A stretch of DNA of 64,000 nt from Fennellomyces sp. T-0311 (GCA_025266875.1 JALLLT010000040.1:62001-126000), one strand, 5' to 3'; numbered from the stretch's first letter, positions 1 through 10,837 are shown. The notes: generated from the sequence alone by a model not told the origin. A program made the numbers and translations.

Positions 1-120
1 ACTCCTACACCTGAACCAACTGACGATGATGATGACTCAAGTTCACCGACAGCCACTACTGATGAACCTTCTTCTGATGGTGACGGCGGTTTACCGGGAT
101 GGCTTTGGCCATTTAACTAA
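1..120 (+). CDS. C-terminal end of an acidic, Ser/Thr-rich protein (partial)
   Basis: The first 40 codons of the window are open and end in TAA at 118-120; the start lies upstream of the window. The visible tail is low complexity: Thr-Pro pairs, a run of four Asp, Ser/Thr-rich spacers, then a short Gly-rich and Trp-containing end (GLPGWLWPFN). Such tails occur on secreted or wall-associated fungal proteins, but no domain is visible and I do not assign a function. There is no long hydrophobic C-terminus, so a GPI anchor is unlikely from this part. Confidence 0.6.
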   Translation, partial: TPTPEPTDDDDDSSSPTATTDEPSSDGDGGLPGWLWPFN

Positions 121-776
121 CGTATGTTACGAACCTGTGTCATAATCATCAACTAACTCATGCTTAGATCTATGAATATTGTTCTACTTTCAATCTCCTA
201 TGGATTGCTATGTCGACATTTACAGTAAAGACATTATTTGCGGGAAGAACATCCCCTTTTCCCCCGTACTTTGTAACCAGTCATATGTATCTATAGTTTT
301 TTTAAGTATCTATTTCTGATGTACTTATTTCCTATCCTTTTAATCATATTCAATCATTGTACTCATTTTGATATTTGTCTTTACAATACACAACGAGCAA
401 ATTGTACGTATGCTTGTATACATAAACCAATATTTCAACGTGGTGAATGTCATTCACTACCGTATCTGTGTCATTATCTAGAGATTATCTGTACTTGACT
501 GCACATGACCCCATTACTATCATCGATAAAACATATTAAAACGTCATCATTATTGCAACATATTGCATCATTTCTACGATAGCAGCAAACCTTCAGCTAC
601 AGTGCTTTGTATACGTGCATAGTTGCCACTTTCAATACATTCATAGAAATACTTTTTTTTACTATGCGAGACATAGAAAGTAGTACGTATCGAAGCTATA
701 AATTGGATGGTGCTTGAGCTTTGTAGTATACTCGTGTAACCGGAGCCTTCGTGAAAGTGCTCACTCATTAATCCCG
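121..776. other. AT-rich intergenic region
   Basis: AT-rich sequence between the end of the partial gene and the first ATG of the next locus. One minus-strand frame of 64 codons (574-768) has no recognisable feature. No repeat or RNA gene was seen. Confidence 0.5.
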
Positions 777-1005
777 ATGATCTCTAATTTTAAACAAAGT
801 CTCCAACGTGATCTGCGTGAATTAGGACGCCAAGGTACGTTGGAATAGTAACTAATTGCTAAGTGTTGTAGTGCTTCTGTGGTTGACAGCATTTGCTAAT
901 CCACGCAAAGTGAAAACAAGCTCCGCGCCTGCACCCAGACCCTTTTTGTCTGAAACAAGACGATTTCGTGGACAATGGTGGATGACAATGAACCACAATT
1001 CCTGA
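777..1005 (+). CDS. possible two-exon small protein overlapping the PSMG4 start
   Basis: Exons 777-834 and 872-1005 would encode 63 residues: a basic N-terminus (MISNFKQSLQRD), a short hydrophobic stretch (VLLWLTAF), then a basic, Pro/Ser/Arg-rich tail. Phase is kept across a GT-AG intron, but that intron is only 37 bases, shorter than others here. The last ten codons overlap the beginning of PSMG4 in another frame. It could be a real small protein, an upstream reading frame in the PSMG4 leader, or chance. Not assigned to a family. Confidence 0.25.
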
Positions 1006-1452
1006 TTCACCAGGACACGCACCTGTACATTACCGAGCCCATTTACTTTCAGCTTGTGCAAATGAACAAGTCCATGTTCATTTGGATCGGGAAACAGAAC
1101 GCCAATATGAAAGATCTATCAATCGCCATGCCACCGTTCGGAAGTCAGGTATAAGAACGAGTTCGCAACGAAAGGCAATATGAAATAACACATGAAAAAC
1201 GTCTAGTCGATGGCAGCAGTGACTACTGTTCTGGGTCAAGATGTTTCAGAACAGAGCTGTAACCTTGCAAGACGACTGGGTAAAAGAAGGGTTTATGCGA
1301 AAAGGGGGATGTAACTCTAAATCATTTTTCACGTAGCTACTAAATATGGACAGCAGTTCTTCGTGTCGTTGGATATCGGAAATCAGGATGAGATGCTTGT
1401 GGCTTTTGTTGAGAAAAAACTGTCCACGATCATTAAAAGACTATTGACTTGA
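975..1452 (+). CDS. PSMG4: proteasome assembly chaperone 4 (PSMG4/PAC4 family)
   Basis: Exons 975-1148, 1207-1279 and 1337-1452 join in phase to give 120 residues, close to the usual size of about 120-125. PAC4 pairs with PAC3 and helps assemble the alpha ring of the 20S proteasome. Family landmarks are in order: SMFIWIG near residue 37, LSIAMPP near 50, the TTVLG turn, the helix NLARRLA, then QQFFVSLDI and a C-terminal helix after VAFVEKKL. The start was chosen because an in-frame TGA lies just upstream (951-953) and because the N-terminal length matches animal PSMG4. Identification is by remembered family pattern, not by a search. Confidence 0.82.
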
Positions 1453-1600
1453 TAAAAAAGAGAGCTTACGCAATCTGTTACCTGAATGAGATGTCGTTTT
1501 AGCAAGAACATTAATAGTCAGCTGTCTCGCAAAACGTAATTTAAAAAGCAAGCTCGTGCCACGAAGCGCGTTTCTTCCTCTTTTTCTTCATCCTTTCGTC

Positions 1601-2910
1601 ATGAGCGAATCCCCCGTTAAACTCGACGCCGGTGTTATCCCTACCAAGGATACAAAGATCATTCTCGGTGGTGCTGTCAAAGTGCCTCCTATCGGTAATG
1701 ATCAGCGATGTCGTGGGTAAATCCAAAAAATGGTGACTCAACTGTAACTCTCCTAGCTATCGGCTGCTGGCAGTGGGGTGATACCAATGGTAAGTGGCTA
1801 GTGGTTACAGAAACCGGTAGAACACGCGCTTATGCGTTCTTTCTATAGTTTGGGCTTGGACACCTGAAGCAGAGAAGGATGCCAAGGAAGCGTTTGATGC
1901 TGCTATTGAGCTGGGGATCCCCTTCTATGATACCGGTACGATATTTCACTTTGTAAAATGCTTTGGCCTTAACCGAAGTCGTCGTGCCGACAGCCGAGGT
2001 CTATGGCAAGGGTGAGTCGGAACGCGAGATTAGCCGCTTCCGTGAAAAGTATAGTGCTGAAGAACAAGGCCAACAAATCATTGCCACCAAGTACTTCCCA
2101 TATGCTGAGCGAACGGCCTTCCCGGATGTTCTCCTCTCAGCATTACGAGATTCACTTTCGCGTCTGGGCACGCAGAAGGTTGATCTCTATCAGATCCACG
2201 CGCCCATCCATCCCGTTGCTATCCCTGTTGTTGGTATGGTAACGCATCTTGCTCGCTAAAAACAAATATATTAACAACCACCTTCTTTCCAAAGCCAACG
2301 CGCTTGCTGATGCCTATGAAGCCGGTTTGGTAACAACAGTGGGCGTTTCCAACTACAGCCTAGATGAAATCAAGGAGATGCATGACGCGTTAAAGAAGCG
2401 TGGGATACAATTGGCGTCCAATCAGGTTTCGTACTCGCTGGTTCGAACCATTCCAGAAAAGTCAGGATTGATCAAGTTGTGCCACGATTTGGGCATTGCC
2501 ATTTTGGCTTATTCACGTAAGTGCTCTATTTTTGGTGACAAAGAACTGAACTTTTGCTAACGGGAACACGTATAGCCATTGGCATGGGTTTGTTGACGGG
2601 CAAGTTTGGTGTGGAAGGACCTTTCCCCGAAGGGCGTAAAGAACGTTTTGAAAAGTTTGACAAGGCGCAGCTTAAGCAATTGCTTGACACTATCAAGAAA
2701 CTGGCTGACAAGTACTCCCGTGAATCCAGTGCCATTGCATTAAACTGGTGTATCGCCAAGGGAACAATCCCTCTTGCTGGTGCTCGTACAGCACAACATG
2801 TGCGTCAGAATGCGTCAGCGCTCGGATTTAGTTTGACGCCCGATGAGATTGCCGAGCTTGACAAGTTTGCGTTCTTGGGTGAGAACCGCAAGGAGTGGGC
2901 ACACGGATAA
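1601..2910 (+). CDS. aldo/keto reductase
   Basis: Six exons (1601-1694, 1757-1789, 1849-1935, 1994-2233, 2295-2516, 2576-2910) give 336 residues, the normal size for an NADPH-dependent (beta/alpha)8 aldo/keto reductase. The catalytic tetrad is visible: Asp70, Tyr75 (AEVYG), Lys104 (ATKYF) and His140 (YQIHAP). Also present are GVSNYS, SPIGMGLLTGKF and the C-terminal cofactor-binding segment IPLAGARTAQHVRQN. The WAWTP and AEVYG surroundings resemble the cytosolic/plastid-like AKR group rather than the beta-subunit group. The substrate cannot be told. All introns are GT-AG and phase-consistent. Confidence 0.9.
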
Positions 2911-3074
2911 AGACAACCGTTGTAATAAAATGATGACTGTTTTTGCCACCGTGGCACCGACATCTGACTTCGACTCGACCATCAGCAAAAAGTACGTCTC
3001 TGTTTACAAAGTTGTGAGCGTACGTACATGCATTACATATGTACACGCCTCGGATCTACTCCTTGCAACATGTT

Positions 3075-3082
3075 CTATAAAA
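3075..3082 (+). promoter_or_regulatory. TATA box of the defensin-like gene
   Basis: CTATAAAA lies about 45 bases before the ATG at 3124, the distance seen at other well-supported starts in this window. It supports 3124 as the translation start of a separately transcribed gene. Confidence 0.55.
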
Positions 3083-3123
3083 ACACAGCGCCTTTATTAT
3101 GATACTTCTCTAGTCCCTTTCCA

Positions 3124-3441
3124 ATGGTCCAAATTATTACTCGACCATCAGCGTTACTTTTGTTGCTTCTCTGCATACTGTCACCTCGCATTTCAACTGC
3201 ATCTGGCAATCGTAAAACATCACCAAACCCTGGAGTTATCCCAAAAAAGCGTGCCGCACCCAAAGTTGGGAATGGTTCGGAAGACACGGGATTCGGATTA
3301 CCACCAGTATGCGATGGCCCGTCTTCCTTTGGTTGTCCAGGATACAAGGAGAGCTGCATTGAACATTGCCAAAAGGACTTAAATCTGAACCATGGTTACT
3401 GTCTCCCCGTCATCGCAGGCTACAAATGCTGCTGTTACTAA
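3124..3441 (+). CDS. secreted defensin-like (CS-alpha-beta, plectasin-type) peptide precursor
   Basis: Single-exon frame of 105 residues. Residues 1-26 form a signal peptide with a six-Leu core. A pro-segment follows with a dibasic site (PKKR, 40-43) suited to Kex2 cleavage. The C-terminal part holds eight cysteines: C63, C71, C78, C82, C93, C102, C103 and C104, ending in Tyr105. C78-x3-C82, C82-x10-C93 within an HGYC gamma-core-like motif, and C102-x-C104 match the CS-alpha-beta defensin framework, as does FGC before the helix and the final CxCY. C63 and C103 are extra and could form a fourth bridge. Known relatives are antimicrobial peptides; activity here is inference. AATAAA follows at 3442-3447. 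Confidence 0.72.
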   Translation: MVQIITRPSALLLLLLCILSPRISTASGNRKTSPNPGVIPKKRAAPKVGNGSEDTGFGLPPVCDGPSSFGCPGYKESCIEHCQKDLNLNHGYCLPVIAGYKCCCY

Positions 3442-3877
3442 AATAAAATGCTTCTGTGGTTTTCGAACACCATTACTGTTTTGGCCCCTTCCATTGTTTG
3501 TGTGTAGCATTCTTTTCAATCTGTTGGGCCTCTGCACTCTGTCAAAGCAGGATGTGCGTACTACGACGCGATGCGTGACATCAGTCAGGTTAGCATTCTA
3601 TTCGATTGACTTTTGCGATCGGCGTGCTAAGGAAAAAAAAAAACTTAGGCCAAGCGGATTCATTCTTTCGACATAGAGAAGCGTCCACGGCGAAACCCGG
3701 CTATTCATATTATAGTTCGCTGGGGACGGGTATAGACTGTATCACACTCAAATTGACACATGACTCTTCTGATATGCACAACAACTTTTTTTGCCATTTT
3801 AGGCATTTCACGCGCTGTTCAGGCGGAGTGGTTTGTTCTTTCACACTTTCGACTCTTTACGAGGATCCAGACATTCA
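3442..3877. other. intergenic region before the phosphatase gene
   Basis: Begins with a polyadenylation-like AATAAA right after the defensin-like stop codon. A CTTAG/CTAAG pair flanks a run of A near 3627-3648. No coding exon could be supported. Confidence 0.4.
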
Positions 3878-4917
3878 ATGAGCCTGAACACGGCCAGCAT
3901 CGATGACGAAGATCGCCCGCCATGCACGCAGCAGGAATCGTCGTTAGGCATTAGTCAAGCGTTGAAAGCGACACCGGGTGCGAAATCAGAAGGAAAAACG
4001 AAATCGTCACTAAGAGACGACACCTTTCGAGAAGCGTCAGAATCAGACAACTTTTTGATATGGGCTAGGTTCTATATTTCACTCTACTACAACAAGGTTC
4101 GTGTTTTCTTCTGTGATTCTCTTTTTGGGATTTCTTTGCGTGCCGTTTCGTTTGCCATACCCCTGATGCCACATATCCACCCCCTCTTTGGGCAGAATTC
4201 TGACGCTCTGATAGATTGTAGTTGGCATGTTTGGCTGTGTGACGGGATGGGCATGGTATAATAGGTATGTGGGTTCGGCTAGAGCTTCTTGACCATGGAT
4301 CCGCGAAGGCTCACGTCTGCAAGGTAGAATCGATCGATACGTTTTACTAGGTGCCCTTCCAACACCCACCCACATCAAGCAATTGCACTCGCGCGAACGT
4401 ATCAAGGTCGTTGTCAATCTTTGTGCAGAATTTCCAGGCTATAGGAGGCTGTATGATGAGCTAGGAATCAAACAGATCCGCTTACCCACAAGTGATTTCA
4501 CGATTCCCCACCTCGGCGATATCGAACGAGGCGTTGACGACACTCTGTCTGCCATCCAGAACGAAGGGTGTGTTTATATCCATTGTAAAGGTATGGGCAT
4601 TGAAGCAGCATCGTTGCTTTCTTGTATCTAAGCCAATCGGGATGCAGCGGGCCGCGGAAGGAGTGGGGTGATAGCACTGTGTTATTTATTACGGATGTAC
4701 TTGCTGAGTCCAGCTGAAGCACAGGAGATTTTATTGCGATGTCGGCCACAGGTAAAAGTAAATGATGATTTTCTCAGGCAACCTTATGCTCACCGTTTCC
4801 TCTACGCAGGTCGATAAGGATCTTTTCCAGACAGACGAAGTGAGAGCATATTATAAGAGTCTCATCAGTCAAGCTGAATCTGGTAAAATCACTCGGATAC
4901 CTTGCCCTATTGAATGA
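3878..4917 (+). CDS. PTPMT1-type dual-specificity phosphatase
   Basis: Exons 3878-4096, 4215-4264, 4328-4590, 4648-4751 and 4810-4917 give 247 residues in phase. The order of motifs follows PTPMT1, the mitochondrial phosphatidylglycerophosphate phosphatase of cardiolipin synthesis: RFYISLYYNK, WYNRIDRYVLLGALP, then LGIKQIRLPTSDFT, and the active-site loop with catalytic Cys176 and Arg182 (HCKAGRGRSG, CX5R). A helical stret RPQVDKDLF follows. The N-terminal 50 residues are Ser/Lys-rich and not conserved. The second, 50-base exon was chosen because it restores the WYNRID segment. The fourth exon has two in-frame acceptors 15 bases apart (after 4632 or 4647); the downstream one gives the canonical loop. 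Exact substrate is inferred from family. Confidence 0.82.
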
Positions 4918-7833
4918 ACTTACTACCCTTGCTTACTACTTATGCTACCCTTGTCATCCTTAACTATCCTTATCCCTTAATTGAATTTAATCTCAACATG
5001 CCATATGATCGAGCACATCGATCACATTTTTGTAACCTGGCGTCTATCTCTCCACTCTGCCATCCACGCACGAATGGTGTAATCACGTCTTTTATAATAT
5101 CATTTCTTCATGATAAGAGCCATTTATTTTCGCGTGTTGTTGTTGAATTCAAAGATGGTTCATTCATGATGGCCCTAACCATCCAACGACCCATCAGTAT
5201 GTCCAGTATCTGAAAATGATACTTGACAACATTGTAGATGCAACATATATATTTCGAAGCATAGTGGAAGTTTTTTTTTAAGAAAAAAAGTTCTGCAGTC
5301 ATGAAGTTTTTGTGTTCGTGACACAAATAGCAAAAGGTAAGAAACTCCAAGAGCCAATGTCAATGATTGCTATATATTGCTTATCTCAGTCAACTAGTCG
5401 AAGTAGTCTTGTACAGATATCTGCATAATTGTATATGTATATAAAAATCATTATCATCCAATGCGATTATTCCTACAATCAAATTCCAGACGAACTATCT
5501 CCACACTGTGCTATCTAACGCTTGAGATGCGATGTGTGAACGTGTGATCGATTATACGTACAGGCACAGAAATCCTAGGACCCAGTCTTACATTTGTTTT
5601 TAGTAATAGTTTTCACAGGTAACCTGAATGAAGCTGACATCAGGGTCTGCTGAAGAACTCACGACTATTTTCTGACAATTGGAGTAAAACTTTTATTTTA
5701 GTATAGTAATGGCGTGCTTGAGTATCACTGTCAGTTACTTTACCATTCTCTTTTCGTGGCATTTAATCATGTACTACGTTTCTGACATACGTACGTATTA
5801 TTCATCAGTGAATATACTGACTAACTCGTTACAGAATATCGCGTAAAAGTATCTTGTGGTTTCCTACCAATGCCCTATGGTCGTTTGATAAGCTTGACAC
5901 TACAAAGGCAAAAATGCAAATCTGTTTCTCATGAGTATCCTTCCTCCTTTCAGACACGTGTTGACCTTTTTACTGACAAAGGGCTTCTCGAATTTTTGTT
6001 CGGATAAGAATTGAGCCACTGCAAGAAAATATTAGCCTGACCATGTATAAAGATTCTGCAAATTCGATAGCTACGCGTATTACCAAACAAAAGCAATCTA
6101 CATAGTTCTATGTCAGCGCATAAAGCAGAATGAGCGTGTTTGATATTTCTAAAAGTTACATACATACTGCTTTTGATTCTTCAGTAGAAGACGCACAATT
6201 TTGTTGCGTTTTCATGAGCAAATTGCGCAGTAGAAATATTTGCTAGCTACGAACAGTTTGTCAATTGTCTACGCTTGTATGTATAAAACACCTGTCAACT
6301 TATGTCCTTGGACGTGTTGCCGCTCTTTTGGATTAACGGAATATGACATAACGATTAGCTCAGTTTCGCTTGCTTTGTAATTGGCTAAACAAAAAAACTT
6401 TAATTGCCAACATATATATTCAGCATTCGGCGTGTTTTCGTGGGACTTTCTTTACAATGTGCTTCCCAGGAGATTTTATAGTTACAAAAAGTAAATGCGT
6501 GCCATTTTATACTCCATGAGCCTACCGGATTTTTTGCTCTAAAATAGTTTAAATCCCCATACACCCTTCTTAAAGAACCCAATCAATGGAAATTGATACG
6601 GGCCAGATCGGTGCCACTATCAATAGATTGTACAACCGTACCTCTCTACCATGGCATTTGAAGGCCCAAACGATTACTGATTCACGGAAGATGCCATGTG
6701 CGACAACTTATATTCGATGGCATTAACAGAATGCATACGAAAGAAGAGAGCATTATTCGATACCGCGCCCAGCCGAACCAGGGTTGGCTCGGGAAGAAAG
6801 GCACTTTTTTTGCAAGCATAGTAATTCTGCTTGCTCCCACCCAATGGTGGTGGCCTGTTATGTGTACCATCGAATAGTTCTCCAAAAGCTGCCAACAGCA
6901 CTTTCACGTTATCATGATCATGACGCTTCTGTGTAACTAAGGTAGAGTTACCCAGCCCTTTCATGTTAATAGCGGCTAAACTAAGGATTATTTTAGTGCA
7001 ACGTTAAACGTCAACGCAAGACTCTCCTTGTAAAAAAAAAAATAAAGTCACATGGAATTTTGTTACCGGAGGAAAAGCGTATCGCCTTTTTCCGGGAGCT
7101 GAAGTTGAACACCTTGTCATTGCTGTTTTCATTGAGGAGTTCCCAGTGCCGAAGTGCAACGGTATTGGCTCGCACTTACTCCGATCTCAGCTTACCTTAC
7201 GTTTTCCTATTCTTCCTGTACGAACAGACCATGGAAAGAAAAAAAAGTTTCCATTTTTCATATAATTTCCTGCACTTTGATCCCATTTGTAGATTTTAAA
7301 TGCCTAAAAACAACTTTTGATTTAAGAGATCATGTGACCGACAGTCGAAACAGAGGTGTAAGATTTTCTGCCATTTCTGAAGATACTTTTTTTTTATTGC
7401 GCGGTAAAGTGCACCCCGGATATTGGTACATCGCGGGGTAAAGCGGGTTGCACAAAGGATATAGAGAGTCCCTTGAACCAGCTGAGCTGAATTCAAAATG
7501 TCTCCATCTTTCTTATTTTTTTGCTCCACATCCACAGGTTAAAACAATCAGACTTTCTGGTTTGAAACTTGATTTCTGTCTCATCACGAGATCAGATCTC
7601 CGTTTGTGTACCTAGTAACCGAAAATTCAGGGCAGTTTGTGTTCAGGATCAAGTGATCACCGAAACTTTAGTTCTTTTTTTTTGTCAAAAAAGGTGGGCT
7701 GAGTCACCATAATCCAAGATGTACATGACATGGCTGTTCGTCTTTTGGTAAAAGAAAAGCCTTTTTGGGCATAATTCACGACGAATCGGAGAATATCTCG
7801 AACAGGCAAAATCTCCTTGAAAACCCTCTCGCC
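4918..7833. other. long AT-rich intergenic region
   Basis: Nearly 3 kb without a supportable gene. Short frames of 60-100 codons on both strands (for example 4914-5213, 6674-6964, 7154-7441) overlap each other and show no domain, signal peptide or splice continuation. Oligo-A/T runs are common. The last 500 bases are the presumed promoter of the hexose transporter gene. Confidence 0.5.
7402..7442 (+). promoter_or_regulatory. possible carbon-repressor (Mig1/CreA-type) sites
   Basis: Two GC boxes fit SYGGRG, one on each strand: CCCCGG at 7414-7419 and GCGGGG at 7433-7438. The phrase GCGG(GG)TAAAG occurs twice within 40 bases. They lie about 460 bases before a hexose transporter gene, a plausible place for glucose control. 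Such short motifs are frequent by chance. Confidence 0.25.
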
Positions 7834-7840
7834 TATAAAA
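7834..7840 (+). promoter_or_regulatory. TATA box of the hexose transporter gene
   Basis: TATAAAA, about 60 bases before the ATG at 7900, within GCCTATAAAACA. A CACA-rich leader leads into the start codon. Confidence 0.55.
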
Positions 7841-7899
7841 CATTTGATCCGATCGACAGCTAATGTTTTTCACACACTTCTTTTTGCAACACACACACT

Positions 7900-9851
7900 A
7901 TGGAAGAGGACCAGAAAATCGTACCCAAAACGGGTTGGAGAGTCGCACTTGCTGTTTGCTTTGCCTGTAAGTGTAGACCATCTAAACATTTAGCACATTA
8001 CTCATCTTTTTTGTTCTTTGACATTAGCCATTGGCGGTTTTCTTTTCGGTTATGATCAGGGTGTTATGAGTGGTATCCTGGTGATGCCATACTGGATCCA
8101 TTACTTTAATGATCCCGATGAAGTTCGACGTGGCTTTATCACAAGTATTCTGCTTTTGGGTGCCTTTGCTGGTGCCTTGTTTGCCGGTCCCCTTTCCGAA
8201 CGTATCGGTCGTAAAATCAGTGTCATGGTTGCTACCGTTATCTTTTGGCTCGGCACAAGTATGCAAACTGGTGCTACCAGCGATGGTGTAAGTTGAAAAA
8301 AGCTGACATTACTTGTGTTTGTTTGTCGACCATTAACATAATGTGACAAATAGCTTCTCATGGCGGGCCGTTTCATCCAAGGTATCTCAATCGGTATGTA
8401 CAGTATGAACATTACTGTCTACCAAAGTGAGTTGAGCCCTGCTCATCTCCGCGGTCGTGCTGTCTCTCTCCAGCAGTTCAGCATTGTCTTCGGGTACGTG
8501 CCTCTTTTTCCAGCTCCGACTTTCGAAACAATGCTGATCTTTGTTTTCCTCCAATTAGCATCATGGTTGCCTTCTGGATCGGCTATGGCTGTGCATAGTA
8601 AGTTATACATTCAATCCCTTATCGCTAGAAAAGGCCTAACTTAATCTCTGTTATAGTATTCAAGGTGATGCATCATGGCGTATTCCCCTCGGTATTCAGC
8701 TTGCTCCCAGTGTTCTTCTGTAAGCTACCAAACCTTCTTTTCTTTTTTAAGCAAATCACTTACAGTGCTATTGAAATAGCTTCATTGGTTGCTTCTTCCT
8801 CCCATATTCTCCTCGCTGGCTTTGCAGCCGCGGTCGTTACGATGAAGCTCTTGAAACTCTTGCCAAGCTCCATGCCAACGGTGACGTTAACGACTCCTAT
8901 GTCCGTCAAGAATACGATGAAATCATGGAACAGATCAAGTTTGAAAACGAAAAGGCCGTCAAGTCATATATGGAGCTTTTCCGCTCTCCTTCTACCCGTA
9001 AGCGTGTCATTTTGGCATGCGGTATTCAAACCATGCAACAATGGATTGGTATCAACGCTGTCTTGTACTATGCTCCTTTCATCTTCCGCTCCGCCGGTAT
9101 GACTGGTACTTTGCCTTCCTTGCTCGCTACCGGTGTCAACGGTATTGTTTGCGTTATTTGCACTATTCCCGCCATCCTTTTCGTCGATAAGTGGGGTCGT
9201 CGCAAGACTTTGCTTGCCGGTGGTACCGGTATGGGTGTTTCCATGTTGATCGCCGGCGCCGTGCTCAAAGTCTATCCTTATGTCGAGGGTGGTGAGAACA
9301 ACACTTCGGCCCAATATGGTGCTGTCGCTATGATGTTCATCTTTAGCGCTTCGTTCTCGTTCTCCTGGGGTCCTATTGGTTGGATCTATCCCGCCGAAAT
9401 CTTCCCCATGCGCGCTCGCGCAAAGGGTGCCTCATGTAAGCTAGCAACAAGCTTCCGAACGTTGAATTCAATACTCATACTGTTTTTCCTTAGTGGCCAC
9501 CGCTAGTAACTATATCTTCAACTTCGTTATCGGACAGATTACGCCTATTATGTTAGAGGAAATCGCGTACGGCACATATATGTTTTTCTTTGCCACCAAC
9601 GTTGTTTGCGCACTTATCATTTACTTCTTTTATCCCGGTAAGATCATTCAGATAGTGAGTTTGGCACTTTTTCTCATATATTTTTCTATTATATAGAAAC
9701 CAAGAACCGCACTCTTGAAGAGATGGAAATTCTCTTTGGTGGTGAGGAAGCTCAAGCTATCGAAGCTGTTGCCGCTCGCAAGTACCAAAACAGCGGTGAT
9801 GAAAAGCAAGAAGTCGTTGATGACAAGTCCTCGTCGATTGAAAAGTCATAA
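7900..9851 (+). CDS. MFS sugar (hexose) transporter
   Basis: Eight exons: 7900-7966, 8028-8287, 8354-8493, 8559-8597, 8657-8719, 8780-9435, 9494-9637 and 9697-9851. They give 507 residues, normal for a 12-TM sugar:proton symporter or facilitator in the plasma membrane. Signatures in order: GGFLFGYDQGVMSG in TM1, SERIGRK in loop 2-3, GRFIQGISIG, SELSPAHLRGRAVS, SPRWL after TM6, QQWIGINAVLYYAP in TM7, DKWGRRKTLL, and YPAEIFPMRARAKG. The usual PESPRWL reads PYSPRWL, with Tyr for Glu. The C-terminal tail is hydrophilic with Ser/Lys and no TM. Sugar specificity is not visible; hexoses are most likely by similarity. Confidence 0.92.
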
Positions 9852-10089
9852 ACTCCTACTCCTTATATATCATATACTCCCTTGTAATCCTATCAATCCT
9901 GTATCTACCTAATCCTACATACAAATATATATCACGATATCACGATGGCTTTCATCGTGCTGGAAGTATCGCTACATAAGAAAGAGAGAATTAGTTGTCT
10001 TTCAAGGGAAGGACACAATTGTGTTGTTAGTCAAGCTATTGACGACTTCGCTTAATTTGGTACGAATGGATACGTAGGTGCCGTATACC

Positions 10090-10563
10090 AATAAACGTGA
10101 CAAAGTGTTTACAACTCGGTGTCCTCAATACAAGTCGGTCTGGTCCCTCCGGTCATACCGACTTGTTGACCCTATCTTGTATCTTCAAATCTCCTCCAAA
10201 GATAGATATCGCATGATCAAATGGCGTGTGCATTGGCTCCTTTCATATCTACTGAAGGATTGCAAGTGCGGTATCGTTGAAACTTCTAAAGAACACTACG
10301 TCACCTGTCCATTACTGCGAGCAATATATTAAGAGTTCCTCGAAGTATTTGGACCGGTACCGGCCCAACGAAACGAGCCGCAGGTCGTCGACTATACCTT
10401 TAACAGTCCACTGCGTTCAAATAACGGGTTGACACGGGGAAATTGGAAGAAAATGTGGCCAACACTTTTGCATATCCTTCGAAAGGTCGATAAACTGATG
10501 AGATATAGAGATGAAGAGTACCACGATGACGAACCGGCGCCAGAAGAAGCCGTACAAGGCTGA
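10090..10563 (+). pseudogene. C-terminal fragment of a LINE reverse transcriptase ORF
   Basis: One frame runs from the 5' edge of the insertion to a TGA at 10561-10563, broken once by an in-frame TAA at 10330-10332. It contains the basic segment DRYRMIKWRVHWLL and a zinc-knuckle-like Cys-x-Cys-x7-His-x4-Cys (CKCG…EHYVTC), which sit after the RT domain in non-LTR elements. The RT catalytic domain itself is absent because of 5' truncation. It cannot make a working protein. Confidence 0.65.
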
Positions 10564-10822
10564 GCATCCACGTCCACAGATAATCACATTTAGTGTAGTG
10601 CCTTATTGCTCAAGCGCTTTTTTCCTTTTTGGTTTGCTTTCACGGCTTCTTTTCCCTCCCTTTATCTTATACCAACCTATCTTTTTTCCAGCGGGGTTTT
10701 TTCAGATATGGTATCAGCTCTCTTCACTATATGTCTGTACATTTGTACCGCAAGGAAGTGACCACATACTTATAGGAACAGGTCAATTAACCTCTCAAAT
10801 AGAATTTATACTTTTTTTTAAC
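10090..10822 (+). mobile_element. 5'-truncated LINE (non-LTR retrotransposon) insertion, copy A
   Basis: A 733-bp segment flanked by a 15-base direct repeat with one mismatch: TAGGTGCCGTATACC at 10075-10089 and its copy at 10823-10837. This is what target-primed insertion leaves. It holds the end of an RT-type reading frame followed by a 3' tail whose last part (GGAACAGGTC…CCTCTCAAA…TTTATA) is shared with the insertions at 18517-18894 and 50071-50241. The 5' truncation is typical of LINEs. Confidence 0.7.
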
Positions 10823-10837
10823 TAGGTGCCGTACACC

